Shown here: positions 1-8,706 of the stretch, one piece after another
Position numbering within the stretch: the first letter of the stretch is position 1
Layout: every line of letters begins with the position of its first letter
NCBI GenBank assembly: GCA_964493505.1
Contig: CAZBNP010000002.1
Coordinates: 394,398-458,397 of the forward strand
DNA length: 64,000 nt
From: Chryseosolibacter sp964493505
Lineage (GTDB): Bacteria; Bacteroidota; Bacteroidia; Cytophagales; Cyclobacteriaceae
Direction: 5' to 3'
Notes under the pieces: model-generated
Databases searched by the model: none
The model's input: only the letters and a program-made list of their open reading frames with translations
What the model was told of the DNA's origin: nothing
Translations under genes and position numbers: made by a program

Positions 1-392
1 CGGCCGTGAAAAAACTGGAAGCGGTCACAATCTGCCCGGGGCCGAACATCGCCTACTTCAATAAAGTGGTGACGCTGCGCGAGATGGCCGACCACATCTA
101 CGGACGGACGAACCTGCTTTCAGCGACGGACAGGCCTCACATGTTTATCAAAGAACTCAACCTGAATATCGATTACCTCCGCGAACAGGTACAGGAAGCG
201 CCATCGGGTAACGAAAAGATCTTTAAGGAGATGGCTTCATTCGGGAAACATCTTATGGACGGCATCGGCTACTACCGTGATCGCGCCGAAGATATCGTCA
301 GGCGGGGGCGTGAAAGTTTTCTTGAACAACTGAAAAACGGCGAGGAGAGGTTGCAAAAAGTGATGTTGAATTTATCGGCGGCAACGGTCTGA
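1..392 (+). CDS. C-terminal fragment, possibly nitronate monooxygenase-like
   Basis: The reading frame is open to the left edge, so the GTG at position 6 is probably an internal valine and not a start. About 130 residues are visible. The first 30 (ICPGPNIAYFNKVV followed by TLREM) resemble the C-terminal tail of bacterial 2-nitropropane dioxygenase/nitronate monooxygenase-like flavoproteins, which often end in a similar G-x-N-x-Y-x-x-x-K-x-V-T-x-x-E-L pattern. The following ~90 residues are charged and helical, with no motif I recognise. The gene converges on nadB and stops 25 nt before the end of nadB. The functional call is weak because the catalytic domain lies outside the window. Confidence 0.4.
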   Translation, partial: AVKKLEAVTICPGPNIAYFNKVVTLREMADHIYGRTNLLSATDRPHMFIKELNLNIDYLREQVQEAPSGNEKIFKEMASFGKHLMDGIGYYRDRAEDIVRRGRESFLEQLKNGEERLQKVMLNLSAATV

Positions 393-417
393 ATGCCTGA
401 GGTCACGCTAAAAGCAA

Positions 418-1980
418 TCAGCCGGCAACTTCGTTGATCTCCAGGTCGCGGTTGTAAAAGCCTCCCCTGTTTTCCTTCCTGGCTAGCGACTGCTCAACAA
501 TGAGTACCGCGCAATCGGCCATATTCCGCAGCTCGTACCACGCTGTTGTGTGAACGGTGGTTTCGTTGCCTGTGAAATCCCTGCGGAGTTTCACCAGTTC
601 CCGGTGGGCGTGTTCCAGTCCGGCATGATTCCGTACGATGCCTACGTGAGTGCTCATCATAGCTTGCAACGCTGTCCGCTTCTCCGACAGATCGTTTTCA
701 TCGTCAACCGGCGATGTCGTTGTCCATTCGCGCGACTTGCCACCTGGGGCCTGGGAGTCCGGTCCCGAAAGGAATTTTCGTTTGATATCCTCAAAACAAC
801 TGTGCGCAAAGACGGTTGCTTCAAGGAGTGAATTCGACGCCAGCCGGTTAGCGCCGTGAAGACCTGTGTTGGAACATTCTCCGCAGGCGTAAAGATTCCG
901 GATGGTGGTCTGACTTTTGAGATCGACGTCAATACCACCACAGAGATAGTGCGCCGCAGGCGCTACCGGGATGTATTGTGTTGTGATATCGATTCCTTTC
1001 GAGAGACACGTTCGATGGATGTTCGGGAAATGCTTGAGCAACATCTCCGTTGACAGATGTGTGCAATCGAGGTAGACAAATGGTTCGGGCGACGTCTCGA
1101 TCTCCGCCGCGATCGCACGGGATACAACATCCCTGCACGCCAGCTCCCCGTCTACGTGGTATCGGAACATAAAGCGTTCACCGGCATGGTTCCGCAGGTA
1201 TGCGCCCTGCCCCCTCACTGCCTCCGAAATTAGAAACGCGGGGCTGGTAGTGATATCATACAGCGCCGTTGGATGAAACTGAACAAACTCCACATTCGAC
1301 ACACCCGCACCCGCCCTTGCCGCCATGGCTATACCATCGCCGGTCGCGATGAGTGGGTTGGTCGTGGTGCGATAAACCTGACCAGCGCCCCCTGTCGCCA
1401 GGACAATAACCCGTGCCGTGTACTCTTCTATATGATTGGATTCCAGGCTCAGAACGTACACCCCACGGCACGTCTTTTCATCGCCGTCGCTACCGGTCAT
1501 CAGGTCAACCGCGAGGTGATGCGAAAGTATTGTGATGTTGGGCAGCGCCATCGCCTTTCTCAACAGGGCGGTAGAAATGTTCAGACCCGTTACATCCTGA
1601 AAATGAATGATGCGATTGGCCCGATGCCCCCCTTCCCGTCCGAGAATAAGATCGCCGTCACTATCGCGGTCGAAGTCGGCGCCCAGCGAAATCAATTCGC
1701 GGAGACGCTCCGGCGCCTGTTGAATCACGTGCTCAACAACGGCACGATCACACAAGCCATCGCCGGCCTCCAGCGTGTCGCGCACATGATCCTCAAATGA
1801 ATCATTGGTAAAATCCGACACCACGGCAATTCCTCCCTGCGCATAACGCGTATTGGATTCAGCCGATTCCTGTTTGGTGATGAGAATGCATTCGCGCTCC
1901 GGGAATTGCCGGGCCACTTTGATAGCGACCGAAAGCCCCGCAATTCCTGAACCAATGATCAGTACGTCTGTCTGCGGCAT
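418..1980 (-). CDS. nadB: L-aspartate oxidase NadB
   Basis: FAD enzyme that oxidises L-aspartate to iminoaspartate, the first step of de novo NAD synthesis. The 520-residue product has the N-terminal dinucleotide motif GSGIAGLS at residues 10-17, the succinate dehydrogenase/fumarate reductase-like RYAQGGIA segment at about 45-52, HPTAL near 235 and a helical C-terminal domain. Length fits the family (about 530). It starts one base after the nadA stop on the same strand, so the two are almost certainly co-transcribed and their products act in sequence, NadA condensing iminoaspartate with dihydroxyacetone phosphate. NadB can use fumarate as electron acceptor, which fits the low-oxygen setting of the upstream genes. 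Confidence 0.95.
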   Translation of the reverse strand: MPQTDVLIIGSGIAGLSVAIKVARQFPERECILITKQESAESNTRYAQGGIAVVSDFTNDSFEDHVRDTLEAGDGLCDRAVVEHVIQQAPERLRELISLGADFDRDSDGDLILGREGGHRANRIIHFQDVTGLNISTALLRKAMALPNITILSHHLAVDLMTGSDGDEKTCRGVYVLSLESNHIEEYTARVIVLATGGAGQVYRTTTNPLIATGDGIAMAARAGAGVSNVEFVQFHPTALYDITTSPAFLISEAVRGQGAYLRNHAGERFMFRYHVDGELACRDVVSRAIAAEIETSPEPFVYLDCTHLSTEMLLKHFPNIHRTCLSKGIDITTQYIPVAPAAHYLCGGIDVDLKSQTTIRNLYACGECSNTGLHGANRLASNSLLEATVFAHSCFEDIKRKFLSGPDSQAPGGKSREWTTTSPVDDENDLSEKRTALQAMMSTHVGIVRNHAGLEHAHRELVKLRRDFTGNETTVHTTAWYELRNMADCAVLIVEQSLARKENRGGFYNRDLEINEVAG

Positions 1981-1981
1981 A

Positions 1982-2968
1982 TCAGCTTTTTGAGATTTCG
2001 AGCATACGTTCGATTGGCAACAGCGCCCTTAACCTCAGCGATTCTTCCACTTCGATGACAGGTGTTTCATCCACCATGCATGCAAGGAGCTTCGGCAATG
2101 TGTTTTTCTTCATATAAAAACATTCGCTGCACGCGCATGTATTGTCTTCATGTGATGGCGCCGGAATCAGCGACTTGTCGGGAACCTCACGCTGCATAGC
2201 GTGAAGGATGCCTGCCTCTGTTGCGATAATGAATCGCTCGGCGTCCGTGTTCTTCACATAGTTGATCATTCCGGTTGTTGAGCCCACGAAGTGTGCTACC
2301 TGCAGAAGGTGCATTTCAGATTCCGGGTGTGCGACGATTCTGGCATCGGGAAATTCCGCGTGTAACTTCAGCAATTTATCGATAGCAAAAGCTTCGTGTA
2401 CAATACACGCGCCGTCCCAGAGCACCATATCACGCCCCGTCTTCTTTATGAGATAGCGACCGAGATTTTTGTCGGGCGCAAAGATGATAGGCTCGTCTTC
2501 GGGTACCGAGCGGATAACCTTCTCGGCGTTTGAGGAGGTACAGATGATATCGCTCATGGCCTTGATCTCCGCTGAACAATTGATGTAGGTGATTACCCTG
2601 TGACCGGGGTGGGCTTTTAGAAACGCCCCGAAATCGCCCGGTTCGCATGATTCGGCGAGGGAACAACCGGCTTCCAGATCGGGCAGCAAGACCTTTGCCT
2701 GAGGGTTGAGTATTTTGGCGACCTGTGCCATAAAATGGACCCCGGCGAAAACAATGATCTCAGCGTTAGCCGACGCCGCCTGCTGCGAAAGCCCGAGGCT
2801 GTCGCCTACATAGTCTGCCAGATCCTGGATCTCAGGCAGCTGATAATAGTGCGCGAGTAAAACAATATTCTTTTCGCGTTTTACCCTTCGTATCTCGCGC
2901 TGAAGCATTTGCTGATCGGGGACCTGTACTATCATTCCTGGTGATTTAGCCTGCCTGTCATCTGCCAT
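1982..2968 (-). CDS. nadA: Quinolinate synthase NadA
   Basis: [4Fe-4S] enzyme making quinolinate from iminoaspartate and dihydroxyacetone phosphate. The 328-residue product shows the expected cysteine ligands: GCSLAESC (C102), DGACIVHE (C188) and a C-terminal C-x-C-x-x-CFYMKKN cluster (C278-C283). LAHYYQ near residue 38 is a family hallmark. The cluster is oxygen- and NO-sensitive, which may explain why the gene lies downstream of ric and a Crp/Fnr regulator. The gap to the regulator gene is 56 nt, with no terminator or recognisable promoter seen, so read-through from upstream is possible but not shown. Confidence 0.96.
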   Translation of the reverse strand: MADDRQAKSPGMIVQVPDQQMLQREIRRVKREKNIVLLAHYYQLPEIQDLADYVGDSLGLSQQAASANAEIIVFAGVHFMAQVAKILNPQAKVLLPDLEAGCSLAESCEPGDFGAFLKAHPGHRVITYINCSAEIKAMSDIICTSSNAEKVIRSVPEDEPIIFAPDKNLGRYLIKKTGRDMVLWDGACIVHEAFAIDKLLKLHAEFPDARIVAHPESEMHLLQVAHFVGSTTGMINYVKNTDAERFIIATEAGILHAMQREVPDKSLIPAPSHEDNTCACSECFYMKKNTLPKLLACMVDETPVIEVEESLRLRALLPIERMLEISKS

Positions 2969-3024
2969 TTTTCAGTAGAACACGCAATGTGTAAAACTGG
3001 TTTGGCTGCAAACAAAAAAGCGGG

Positions 3025-3621
3025 TTAAAATACGATCTTATGGCCTTCTAAAGCAAGTTTTCCCTCCTTCTCCATTTTTTTCACCGTCCGGATCACAGTT
3101 TCCACCCGCAAACCGCTCATATCGGCTATCTGCTGGCGGGTATAGGGGATGAGAACTTTCGCATCATCGTCTGGCGGGCTATTCTTTTCCTTGTAGTATT
3201 TCAGGAGGCTATAGATCCGATGGTCCGGGTCGTGGCTGGAAATCTCGGTCAGAACCATGGATTTATACCGTAGCCGATGACAAAGAACCTGGCTTAGTTT
3301 CAGGTGAAGGTCGAAGTTCTCCTTCAGCATAAGAAAAAAATAGTCTTCCGAGAGCTTCCAGACCTTCGACGGCTCCATGGCCCTTGCGCTGCCGGGATAG
3401 GGAAATTTCGCGATCAGCGCAGGTTCACCGAAACTTTCGCCGGAACTGAATAGTCCCTGGATGAACTCCTGTCCATCGGGACTGACAATATACATCTTTA
3501 CCGCCCCCTCATCAACCTGGTAGTAGTCCGTCGCCTTGTCGCCCTCATGGAAGAGCACCTGGTCTTTGCGGAGTGTGATTATGCGCGCGTGGTATTGCTC
3601 CAGAATCTTCGACGGAAACAC
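3025..3621 (-). CDS. Crp/Fnr family transcriptional regulator
   Basis: A 198-residue stand-alone regulator with an N-terminal cyclic-nucleotide-binding-like beta barrel (about residues 12-110), a dimerisation helix and a C-terminal winged HTH (about 155-195). The recognition helix reads RVETVIRTV and keeps E174 and R178, equivalent to the Glu and Arg of E. coli CRP (E181, R185) and FNR (E209, R213) that contact a TGA half-site. Only one cysteine is present, so an FNR-type [4Fe-4S] cluster is excluded; a haem or small-molecule signal is possible. It lies between a class II ribonucleotide reductase (53-nt gap) and nadA. It is one of three proteins in this window that could bind the TGAY-N4-RTCA palindromes. 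Confidence 0.88.
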   Translation of the reverse strand: MFPSKILEQYHARIITLRKDQVLFHEGDKATDYYQVDEGAVKMYIVSPDGQEFIQGLFSSGESFGEPALIAKFPYPGSARAMEPSKVWKLSEDYFFLMLKENFDLHLKLSQVLCHRLRYKSMVLTEISSHDPDHRIYSLLKYYKEKNSPPDDDAKVLIPYTRQQIADMSGLRVETVIRTVKKMEKEGKLALEGHKIVF

Positions 3622-3674
3622 GGTTCTGTTTTTCCCGAAAATTACGCGAAAAAAATCACTTTCCCGAGCGAACG

Positions 3675-5525
3675 CTACACAACGGCACAGGAGCCTCCCG
3701 CACAGGCCGCTTCAGCCTGCAAATCAGTCGCATCATCCGGTTCGAATACCTGCGAAAGGTCTATCTCACTAAGCGTACCCGCCAGTCCGTCAAACACTTC
3801 CTGGGTGATCTCCTCAAACGGTGCCTGTTTGTAGTTCCCGTTGTCGAAGGGAAGAACACTCAACCCGTTGTAAGAAGCTTTGTTCTCCCACATCCACTCC
3901 CCTACACGCTGCCAGTCTTCATCCCGAATACTTACGGTAGCCGATACATTGTTGGCATTGCAGCCGTTGCGGTATCCGTTTCTCACCCATTCTTCGTTGA
4001 ACTTCCTGATACGCTCGAGCAAATCCATTACCGGCTCAGTACGGACAATCGATCCCTCGGGCGCCTTTTGGGGAATCCGGATAACAGCCTGCTTGCTGTT
4101 CAACATATCTTCCTCGAGCAGTTCGGGATGGTTTTTCGACAAATACTCATACAACGCTTCGTTCTTGCCGATCCTGATCCGTCTCAGGTAAAAGTCGTTA
4201 TGCCAGGCGTGAATACCGGACGAAGTTCCCAGCACAATGGAGGAAGTTCCGGAGGGCTTAATCGTAGTACAACGCGCCGCAAATTCAATACCGATCTTCG
4301 CCGACACATCGAGATTTTCCTTTTTCACTACCTCGGCGGTTTCCTGCAAGTCGAGATCCAACACCCGTCCGCTTGCAATTCCCGTCATCCCGACACCGAT
4401 CAACGCTTCGTATTCCGTAGTCGTTTTCCATACTTCCCTGAGATAGTGAAAATTGGTAAAGCCGGCCTGCAGCGTGCCGAAGAAGGCGGCCGCCCGCGAA
4501 CGCGCATTCAGGTCGTCCTGACCCTCGACGTCTGAAACATTCACTTCACAGAGATTGCAGAACTGAAAAGGCTTCAGTGCAATTTCACAGCAGGGGTTCG
4601 TACCCCAATCGACGTTATTGGTAAAATAAAACCCCGGTTCTCCCGATCCCGAGATCTGAATCTTTTTCCAGAGGTCAGAGAATTCTTCGCGCGTTGTCGT
4701 ATCCCGCGGCAACACTACCGAGTTGTTTGCTCGTCCGCGTTGTTCGTTGAGTTCCCACCAGTTTCCGAATTTGGACGTCAGCATCTCTTCATCCTCGTAG
4801 GAAAACAGCGATATCATTGCTGATCGCCTGATACCACCAGCCAGCACTGCGTTGGCGATGTGACACATCATATCGTGGCATTCGAGCGAGGTGAGTTTTT
4901 CCCCATTGCTCTTCCGGTCGAGTATTGCCGACAGGTGCGCAATACACAACTTCAACGGCTCGGGACCTGGCGCCTTGCCTCCCGCCGTGATCAGCCTGGC
5001 GCCTTTTGGCCGGATATCTGAAAAGTCAAAATCGGGAAGGTATTCGCTCTCTCCGAAATATCCTTTCAGCAGAACCTTCACGGCATCCGCCCAGCCTTCC
5101 AGGCTGTCGCCCACCAAAAAACGTCGCCTTTTCTCCGCCCGTTGGACAGGCGGCAACTCTTCAATGTGGTGCAGCTGAACCGAATAGCCTACCCCGGTTC
5201 CCCCCAGCAACAGAAACATCGTCTCGGAAAATGCGCGGATGTCGTCCACCGGCAGGTAAGCACAATTGTATATCCTGCTGTTGTTTCTTTCTATCGCCGG
5301 ACCCGCAAACTGCATCGCCCGCATGGAGGGAAGTACCTTCTTATCCAGAACGAAGGTAAGGTTCCGATATATTTCTTCTTCCATGTGGGGATACCGCGTC
5401 ACCAGCATGCGGGCATATCGCTCACATATCTCGGGCCACAGTTCTCTTCTCTGAAGTTCCGGTATATACCGGGCATATTTCATGTGAATAATGAGGTCAC
5501 TTAATATCCGCTGATTCAGCTGCAT
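3675..5525 (-). CDS. nrdJ: Class II (adenosylcobalamin-dependent) ribonucleotide reductase
   Basis: Makes deoxyribonucleotides without needing or being harmed by oxygen. I place the start at the ATG at 5525 (616 residues), since the 15 residues before it in frame look like untranslated leader. Visible features are the early cysteine in SRIYNCAYLP (residue 88), the LGGTGVGYS glycine-rich segment, the finger loop NPCCEI (312-315) carrying the thiyl-radical cysteine and catalytic glutamate, and a C-terminal redox pair in CAGGSC. There is no N-terminal ATP cone. At 616 residues it is shorter than the Lactobacillus monomeric enzyme (about 740). No NrdB-like radical subunit gene is nearby. It follows ric by 104 nt containing a strong hairpin, and I saw no cobalamin riboswitch there. 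Confidence 0.88.
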   Translation of the reverse strand: MQLNQRILSDLIIHMKYARYIPELQRRELWPEICERYARMLVTRYPHMEEEIYRNLTFVLDKKVLPSMRAMQFAGPAIERNNSRIYNCAYLPVDDIRAFSETMFLLLGGTGVGYSVQLHHIEELPPVQRAEKRRRFLVGDSLEGWADAVKVLLKGYFGESEYLPDFDFSDIRPKGARLITAGGKAPGPEPLKLCIAHLSAILDRKSNGEKLTSLECHDMMCHIANAVLAGGIRRSAMISLFSYEDEEMLTSKFGNWWELNEQRGRANNSVVLPRDTTTREEFSDLWKKIQISGSGEPGFYFTNNVDWGTNPCCEIALKPFQFCNLCEVNVSDVEGQDDLNARSRAAAFFGTLQAGFTNFHYLREVWKTTTEYEALIGVGMTGIASGRVLDLDLQETAEVVKKENLDVSAKIGIEFAARCTTIKPSGTSSIVLGTSSGIHAWHNDFYLRRIRIGKNEALYEYLSKNHPELLEEDMLNSKQAVIRIPQKAPEGSIVRTEPVMDLLERIRKFNEEWVRNGYRNGCNANNVSATVSIRDEDWQRVGEWMWENKASYNGLSVLPFDNGNYKQAPFEEITQEVFDGLAGTLSEIDLSQVFEPDDATDLQAEAACAGGSCAVV

Positions 5526-5591
5526 AATAACGAGTTGGTTTCGATTGGATAACAATAAGATCGCATGCATGGTTCCTCATGCAGACCGGCT

Positions 5592-5622
5592 CCGGGCGTC
5601 TGGTGATTAGGCAAACGCCCGG
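5592..5622 (-). terminator. Strong hairpin between ric and nrdJ
   Basis: Perfect 8-bp inverted repeat CCGGGCGT / ACGCCCGG at 5592-5599 and 5615-5622 with a 15-nt loop. A further ACCG/CGGT pairing just outside could extend it through a small bulge. It starts 8 nt after the ric stop codon. No T-run follows on the minus strand, so it may be an attenuating or mRNA-stabilising stem and not a simple terminator. Confidence 0.55.
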
Positions 5623-5629
5623 CTCGGTA

Positions 5630-6337
5630 CTAGTTGGCGGAGGGCACCTTTTTGAAAAGAATATTATTTTCCAGGTGCACATGCGTCATCAGGTCATCAT
5701 CAAAATCCTTCAGTTTCTGAAAGGTTACGCGGTATGTCGGGCAGGCGAACTCGGGAGTGGTATAGTTGTGCGAAAGATTTCGAATTGATTTCATCAGGTC
5801 CCCGGCGACGGTATGTTCGTGTTCCATCATGGCGATCGGAGCCTTGACGTTTTCGGCAAGCGGATGGTCGTCTCCACGTTGAGCGTCGAGTCGTTTCAGC
5901 GCGGGAAACAGCGCCATTTCCTCTTTATCCATGTGACTGAGCAACTCGTCGGCCAGGTCGAGAAAATCCTGCTGGATATTCAGCAGTTCAATATTGTCTT
6001 CTCCGTGCGCCGCGCACACTTTCTCCAGCAATGCTGTCAGTTCAGGGATCGCCATTCGCACATACGCATGGTGGTTTTGTACGATATAGTCGGCGAGAAG
6101 GGGCACACCCCACGACTCAATGCGGGCGGGAATGGATGATTGTTGCGTGGGGGCATTGAATATCTCGTATCTGATCTTTTCAGGATTGAGGCCTACCCGG
6201 ATACAGGCTTCGTCGAGACTTCGATCACCGCCACAACAAAAATCAATATGGTACTTGTTGAAGACGGAAAGGGCAGCCGGATGCGATACAGCAAGCTCCG
6301 CTACGGTAGCGTTACTGTGGTCAAGTGTATTCTGCAT
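5630..6337 (-). CDS. ric: Iron-sulfur cluster repair di-iron protein (RIC/ScdA/YtfE)
   Basis: Repairs iron-sulfur clusters damaged by nitric oxide or oxidants. The 235-residue product begins with the ScdA_N-type domain (ATVAELAVSHPAALSVF, then DFCCGGDRSLDEAC at about 33-46) followed by a hemerythrin-like four-helix bundle with the histidines and glutamates that hold the di-iron centre (for example HHAYV, HMDKEE, EHEH, HVHLENN). Length matches the family. It heads a same-strand run to nrdJ, a Crp/Fnr gene, nadA and nadB, and is divergent from ccoNO. A TGAT-N4-GTCA palindrome and a TAACTTTG -7 element sit upstream at the spacing of a class II Crp/Fnr promoter, so NO- or oxygen-responsive control is likely. 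Confidence 0.93.
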   Translation of the reverse strand: MQNTLDHSNATVAELAVSHPAALSVFNKYHIDFCCGGDRSLDEACIRVGLNPEKIRYEIFNAPTQQSSIPARIESWGVPLLADYIVQNHHAYVRMAIPELTALLEKVCAAHGEDNIELLNIQQDFLDLADELLSHMDKEEMALFPALKRLDAQRGDDHPLAENVKAPIAMMEHEHTVAGDLMKSIRNLSHNYTTPEFACPTYRVTFQKLKDFDDDLMTHVHLENNILFKKVPSAN

Positions 6338-6360
6338 ATCTAAAGATTTTTAGTTCACGT

Positions 6361-6368
6361 CAAAGTTA
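6361..6368 (-). promoter_or_regulatory. Predicted -7 promoter element of ric
   Basis: The minus strand reads TAACTTTG, an exact match to the Bacteroidota -7 consensus TAnnTTTG. Its first base lies 29.5 bp from the centre of the palindrome at 6391-6404, placing that palindrome at about -41 to -44 from the predicted start of transcription near 6354. The 5' leader would be about 17 nt. Confidence 0.6.
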
Positions 6369-6390
6369 TCCGCGCGGTCAGCCTTTGCTT

Positions 6391-6404
6391 ATGATCCTGG
6401 TCAT
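6391..6404. promoter_or_regulatory. Crp/Fnr-like binding site upstream of ric
   Basis: Perfect palindrome ATGAT-CCTG-GTCAT, of the TGAY-N4-RTCA form typical of FNR/DNR-type regulators. It is one of seven such sites in this window and lies 54 bp upstream of the ric start. Confidence 0.65.
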
Positions 6405-6454
6405 ACCTCTCCGAAATATTGATTGGTGCCGATCCGGAAATCTTGACTGAGAGT

Positions 6455-6468
6455 ATGACAAAAATCAG
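6455..6468. promoter_or_regulatory. Crp/Fnr-like binding site upstream of ccoNO
   Basis: ATGAC-AAAA-ATCAG, fitting the same [AC]TGA[TC]-N4-[AG]TCA[GT] pattern as the other six sites. Its centre is 96 nt before the ccoNO start codon. No good -7 element stands at the class II distance. A weaker TACTTTTA at 6513-6520 would place the box near -65, a class I-like position. Confidence 0.55.
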
Positions 6469-6557
6469 TTTCTTCCCTAACCACAGTCATATACGCGATG
6501 TAGCGCTCGCTCTACTTTTATCCCGAAAACTAAGCAGGTAAACCCCTACTCGCACTT

Positions 6558-8696
6558 ATGGAATTAGAGAAATTCAGTTACGACAACAAGATCGTCAAAG
6601 CGTTCATGATCGCCACCGTGGTTTTCGGACTGGTGGGCATGTTGGTTGGGCTCACGGCAGCCACGCAACTCGTCTACCCGATCTTCAACTTTGACTCACA
6701 GTACACAACATTCGGTCGGATTCGTCCGCTACACACGAATGCGGTGATTTTCGCGTTTGTCGGCAATGCGATATTCGCAGGGGTCTATTATTCGATGCAG
6801 CGTTTGCTGAAAACCCGGATGTACAGCGACTTGCTGGGTTGGATACACTTCTGGGGGTGGCAGCTGATTATTGTGGCTGCCGTTATCACGCTGCCGCTGG
6901 GAATGAGCACCTCCAAGGAATACGCCGAACTGGAGTGGCCAATAGATATCGCTATCACCATTATCTGGGTGGTATTCGGCTGGAACATGATCGCAACGAT
7001 CGTCAAACGCCGTGAAAGGCACATGTATGTGGCGATCTGGTTCTATATCGCAACCTTTGTAACGGTCGCCGTACTTCACGTGGTCAATTCATTCGCCGTC
7101 CCCGTGACCTTCCTGAAGAGCTACTCCTGGTACGCCGGCGTACAGGATGCACTGGTTCAATGGTGGTACGGCCACAATGCGGTGGCGTTCTTCCTCACCA
7201 CACCCTTCCTCGGATTGATGTATTACTTCCTTCCGAAAGCGGCAAACCGACCGGTCTACTCGTACAGGCTTTCCATTATTCACTTCTGGTCGCTGATATT
7301 CATCTATATCTGGGCTGGTCCTCACCACTTGCTCTATACATCGCTCCCCGACTGGGCGCAATCTCTCGGGGTAGTATTTTCAATAATGCTTATCGCGCCT
7401 TCCTGGGGAGGTGTGCTCAACGGCCTGATGACCCTGCGGGGCGCCTGGGATCGCGTGCGGGAAGATCCGGTCCTCAAATTTATGGTCGTGGCAATAACCG
7501 CCTACGGTATGGCTACACTCGAAGGACCACTGCTCTCGTTGAAAAACGTGAACGCCATTGCCCACTTTACCGACTGGATCATTGCACACGTTCACGTCGG
7601 TGGACTCGGATGGAACGGCTTCCTGATATTTGCGATGCTCTACTGGGCCGTACCGAGAATGTGGAAAACCACGCTCTATTCCACGTCGCTGGCAAATACC
7701 CACTTCTGGCTGGGAACACTGGGAATCATTTTCTACGCCCTTCCGATGTATGTGTCCGGCGTCGTGCAAAGCCTTATGTGGAAGGAATTCAGCGCTGATG
7801 GGTTCCTGGTTTACAAAAACTTCCTGGAGACAACGGTACAGATACTGCCCTTGTATGCGCTGCGCGCCATTGGCGGAGCGCTTTATCTGACGGGGGCGAT
7901 CATTATGACCTACAACCTGATCAAAACCGCATACTCAGGGACTTTTGTCGCCAATGAAGAAGCGGAAGCGGCGCCCCTGGCGAAGGTCTATAACCCCTCA
8001 CGGGTAGCGGGATGGCACCACAGAGTCCTCGAACACAAGCCTATACTCTTTACGGTTCTCTCGCTGGTAGCTATCCTCATCGGCGGTATCGTTGAAATGG
8101 TGCCCGCGTTCCTGATAAAATCAAACGTACCCACCATCACCAGTGTGACACCGTATACACCGCTTGAATTGCACGGACGCGATATCTACATCCGCGAGGG
8201 ATGTGTCGGCTGTCACACACAGATGATTCGCCCGTTCCGCTCCGAAACCGAGCGATATGGAGAGTATTCAAAAGCCGGAGAGTTTGTCTACGACCACCCG
8301 TTCCTATGGGGATCCAAGCGTACCGGTCCTGACCTCCATCGTATTGGGGAAAAGTATTCAAACAGTTGGCATTACAATCACATGCTCGCGCCCGACGCTG
8401 TATCGACAGGGTCGATCATGCCCGCGTACCCCTGGCTTTTTGAACAGGTTGTTGATAAGGGTACGACCAAAGCCAAAATCAATGCGCTGCGCAGGATCGG
8501 TGTCCCTTACGAAGAGGGATATGAAGAACGGGCCAACGACGACTTCGACAAACAGGCTGGCGAGGTCGCCCGGAGCCTGAAAGCCGATGGCATAGAAGTA
8601 GCGCCGGAAACCGAAATCATTGCGCTGATCGCATATCTGCAACGCCTCGGTGTAGATATCAAAGGTGAAGGAACCGCGACCAGTAGAAATCAATAA
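6558..8696 (+). CDS. ccoN: cbb3-type cytochrome c oxidase, fused CcoN-CcoO subunits
   Basis: Catalytic subunit of a high-affinity proton-pumping terminal oxidase in the inner membrane, fused to the monohaem cytochrome c subunit. Residues 1 to about 480 are the 12-helix haem-copper core with histidine ligands visible in RPLHTNAVIFAF, WWYGHNAVAF (Cu-B region), GPHHLLYT and AHVHVGGLGWNG. After one more membrane helix comes the CcoO-like domain with a haem c motif at residues 549-553 (CVGCH) followed by QMIRPF. The 712-residue length equals CcoN plus CcoO, with no break between. The fusion is known in Bacteroidota. It leads the cco operon and has a Crp/Fnr-like box 96 nt upstream, consistent with microaerobic control. 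Confidence 0.95.
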   Translation: MELEKFSYDNKIVKAFMIATVVFGLVGMLVGLTAATQLVYPIFNFDSQYTTFGRIRPLHTNAVIFAFVGNAIFAGVYYSMQRLLKTRMYSDLLGWIHFWGWQLIIVAAVITLPLGMSTSKEYAELEWPIDIAITIIWVVFGWNMIATIVKRRERHMYVAIWFYIATFVTVAVLHVVNSFAVPVTFLKSYSWYAGVQDALVQWWYGHNAVAFFLTTPFLGLMYYFLPKAANRPVYSYRLSIIHFWSLIFIYIWAGPHHLLYTSLPDWAQSLGVVFSIMLIAPSWGGVLNGLMTLRGAWDRVREDPVLKFMVVAITAYGMATLEGPLLSLKNVNAIAHFTDWIIAHVHVGGLGWNGFLIFAMLYWAVPRMWKTTLYSTSLANTHFWLGTLGIIFYALPMYVSGVVQSLMWKEFSADGFLVYKNFLETTVQILPLYALRAIGGALYLTGAIIMTYNLIKTAYSGTFVANEEAEAAPLAKVYNPSRVAGWHHRVLEHKPILFTVLSLVAILIGGIVEMVPAFLIKSNVPTITSVTPYTPLELHGRDIYIREGCVGCHTQMIRPFRSETERYGEYSKAGEFVYDHPFLWGSKRTGPDLHRIGEKYSNSWHYNHMLAPDAVSTGSIMPAYPWLFEQVVDKGTTKAKINALRRIGVPYEEGYEERANDDFDKQAGEVARSLKADGIEVAPETEIIALIAYLQRLGVDIKGEGTATSRNQ

Positions 8697-8706
8697 AACG
8701 CCAGTT

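Noticed and set aside
1273..1800. 175-codon plus-strand frame inside nadB
   Set aside because: It is fully antisense to nadB, which is strongly supported, and its translation has no recognisable domain or signal. The same holds for many other long antisense frames in this window.
5526..5629. Cobalamin riboswitch before nrdJ
   Set aside because: I looked for the B12-box-like conserved core in the 104-nt gap and saw only a simple hairpin; the gap is also too short for a full riboswitch.
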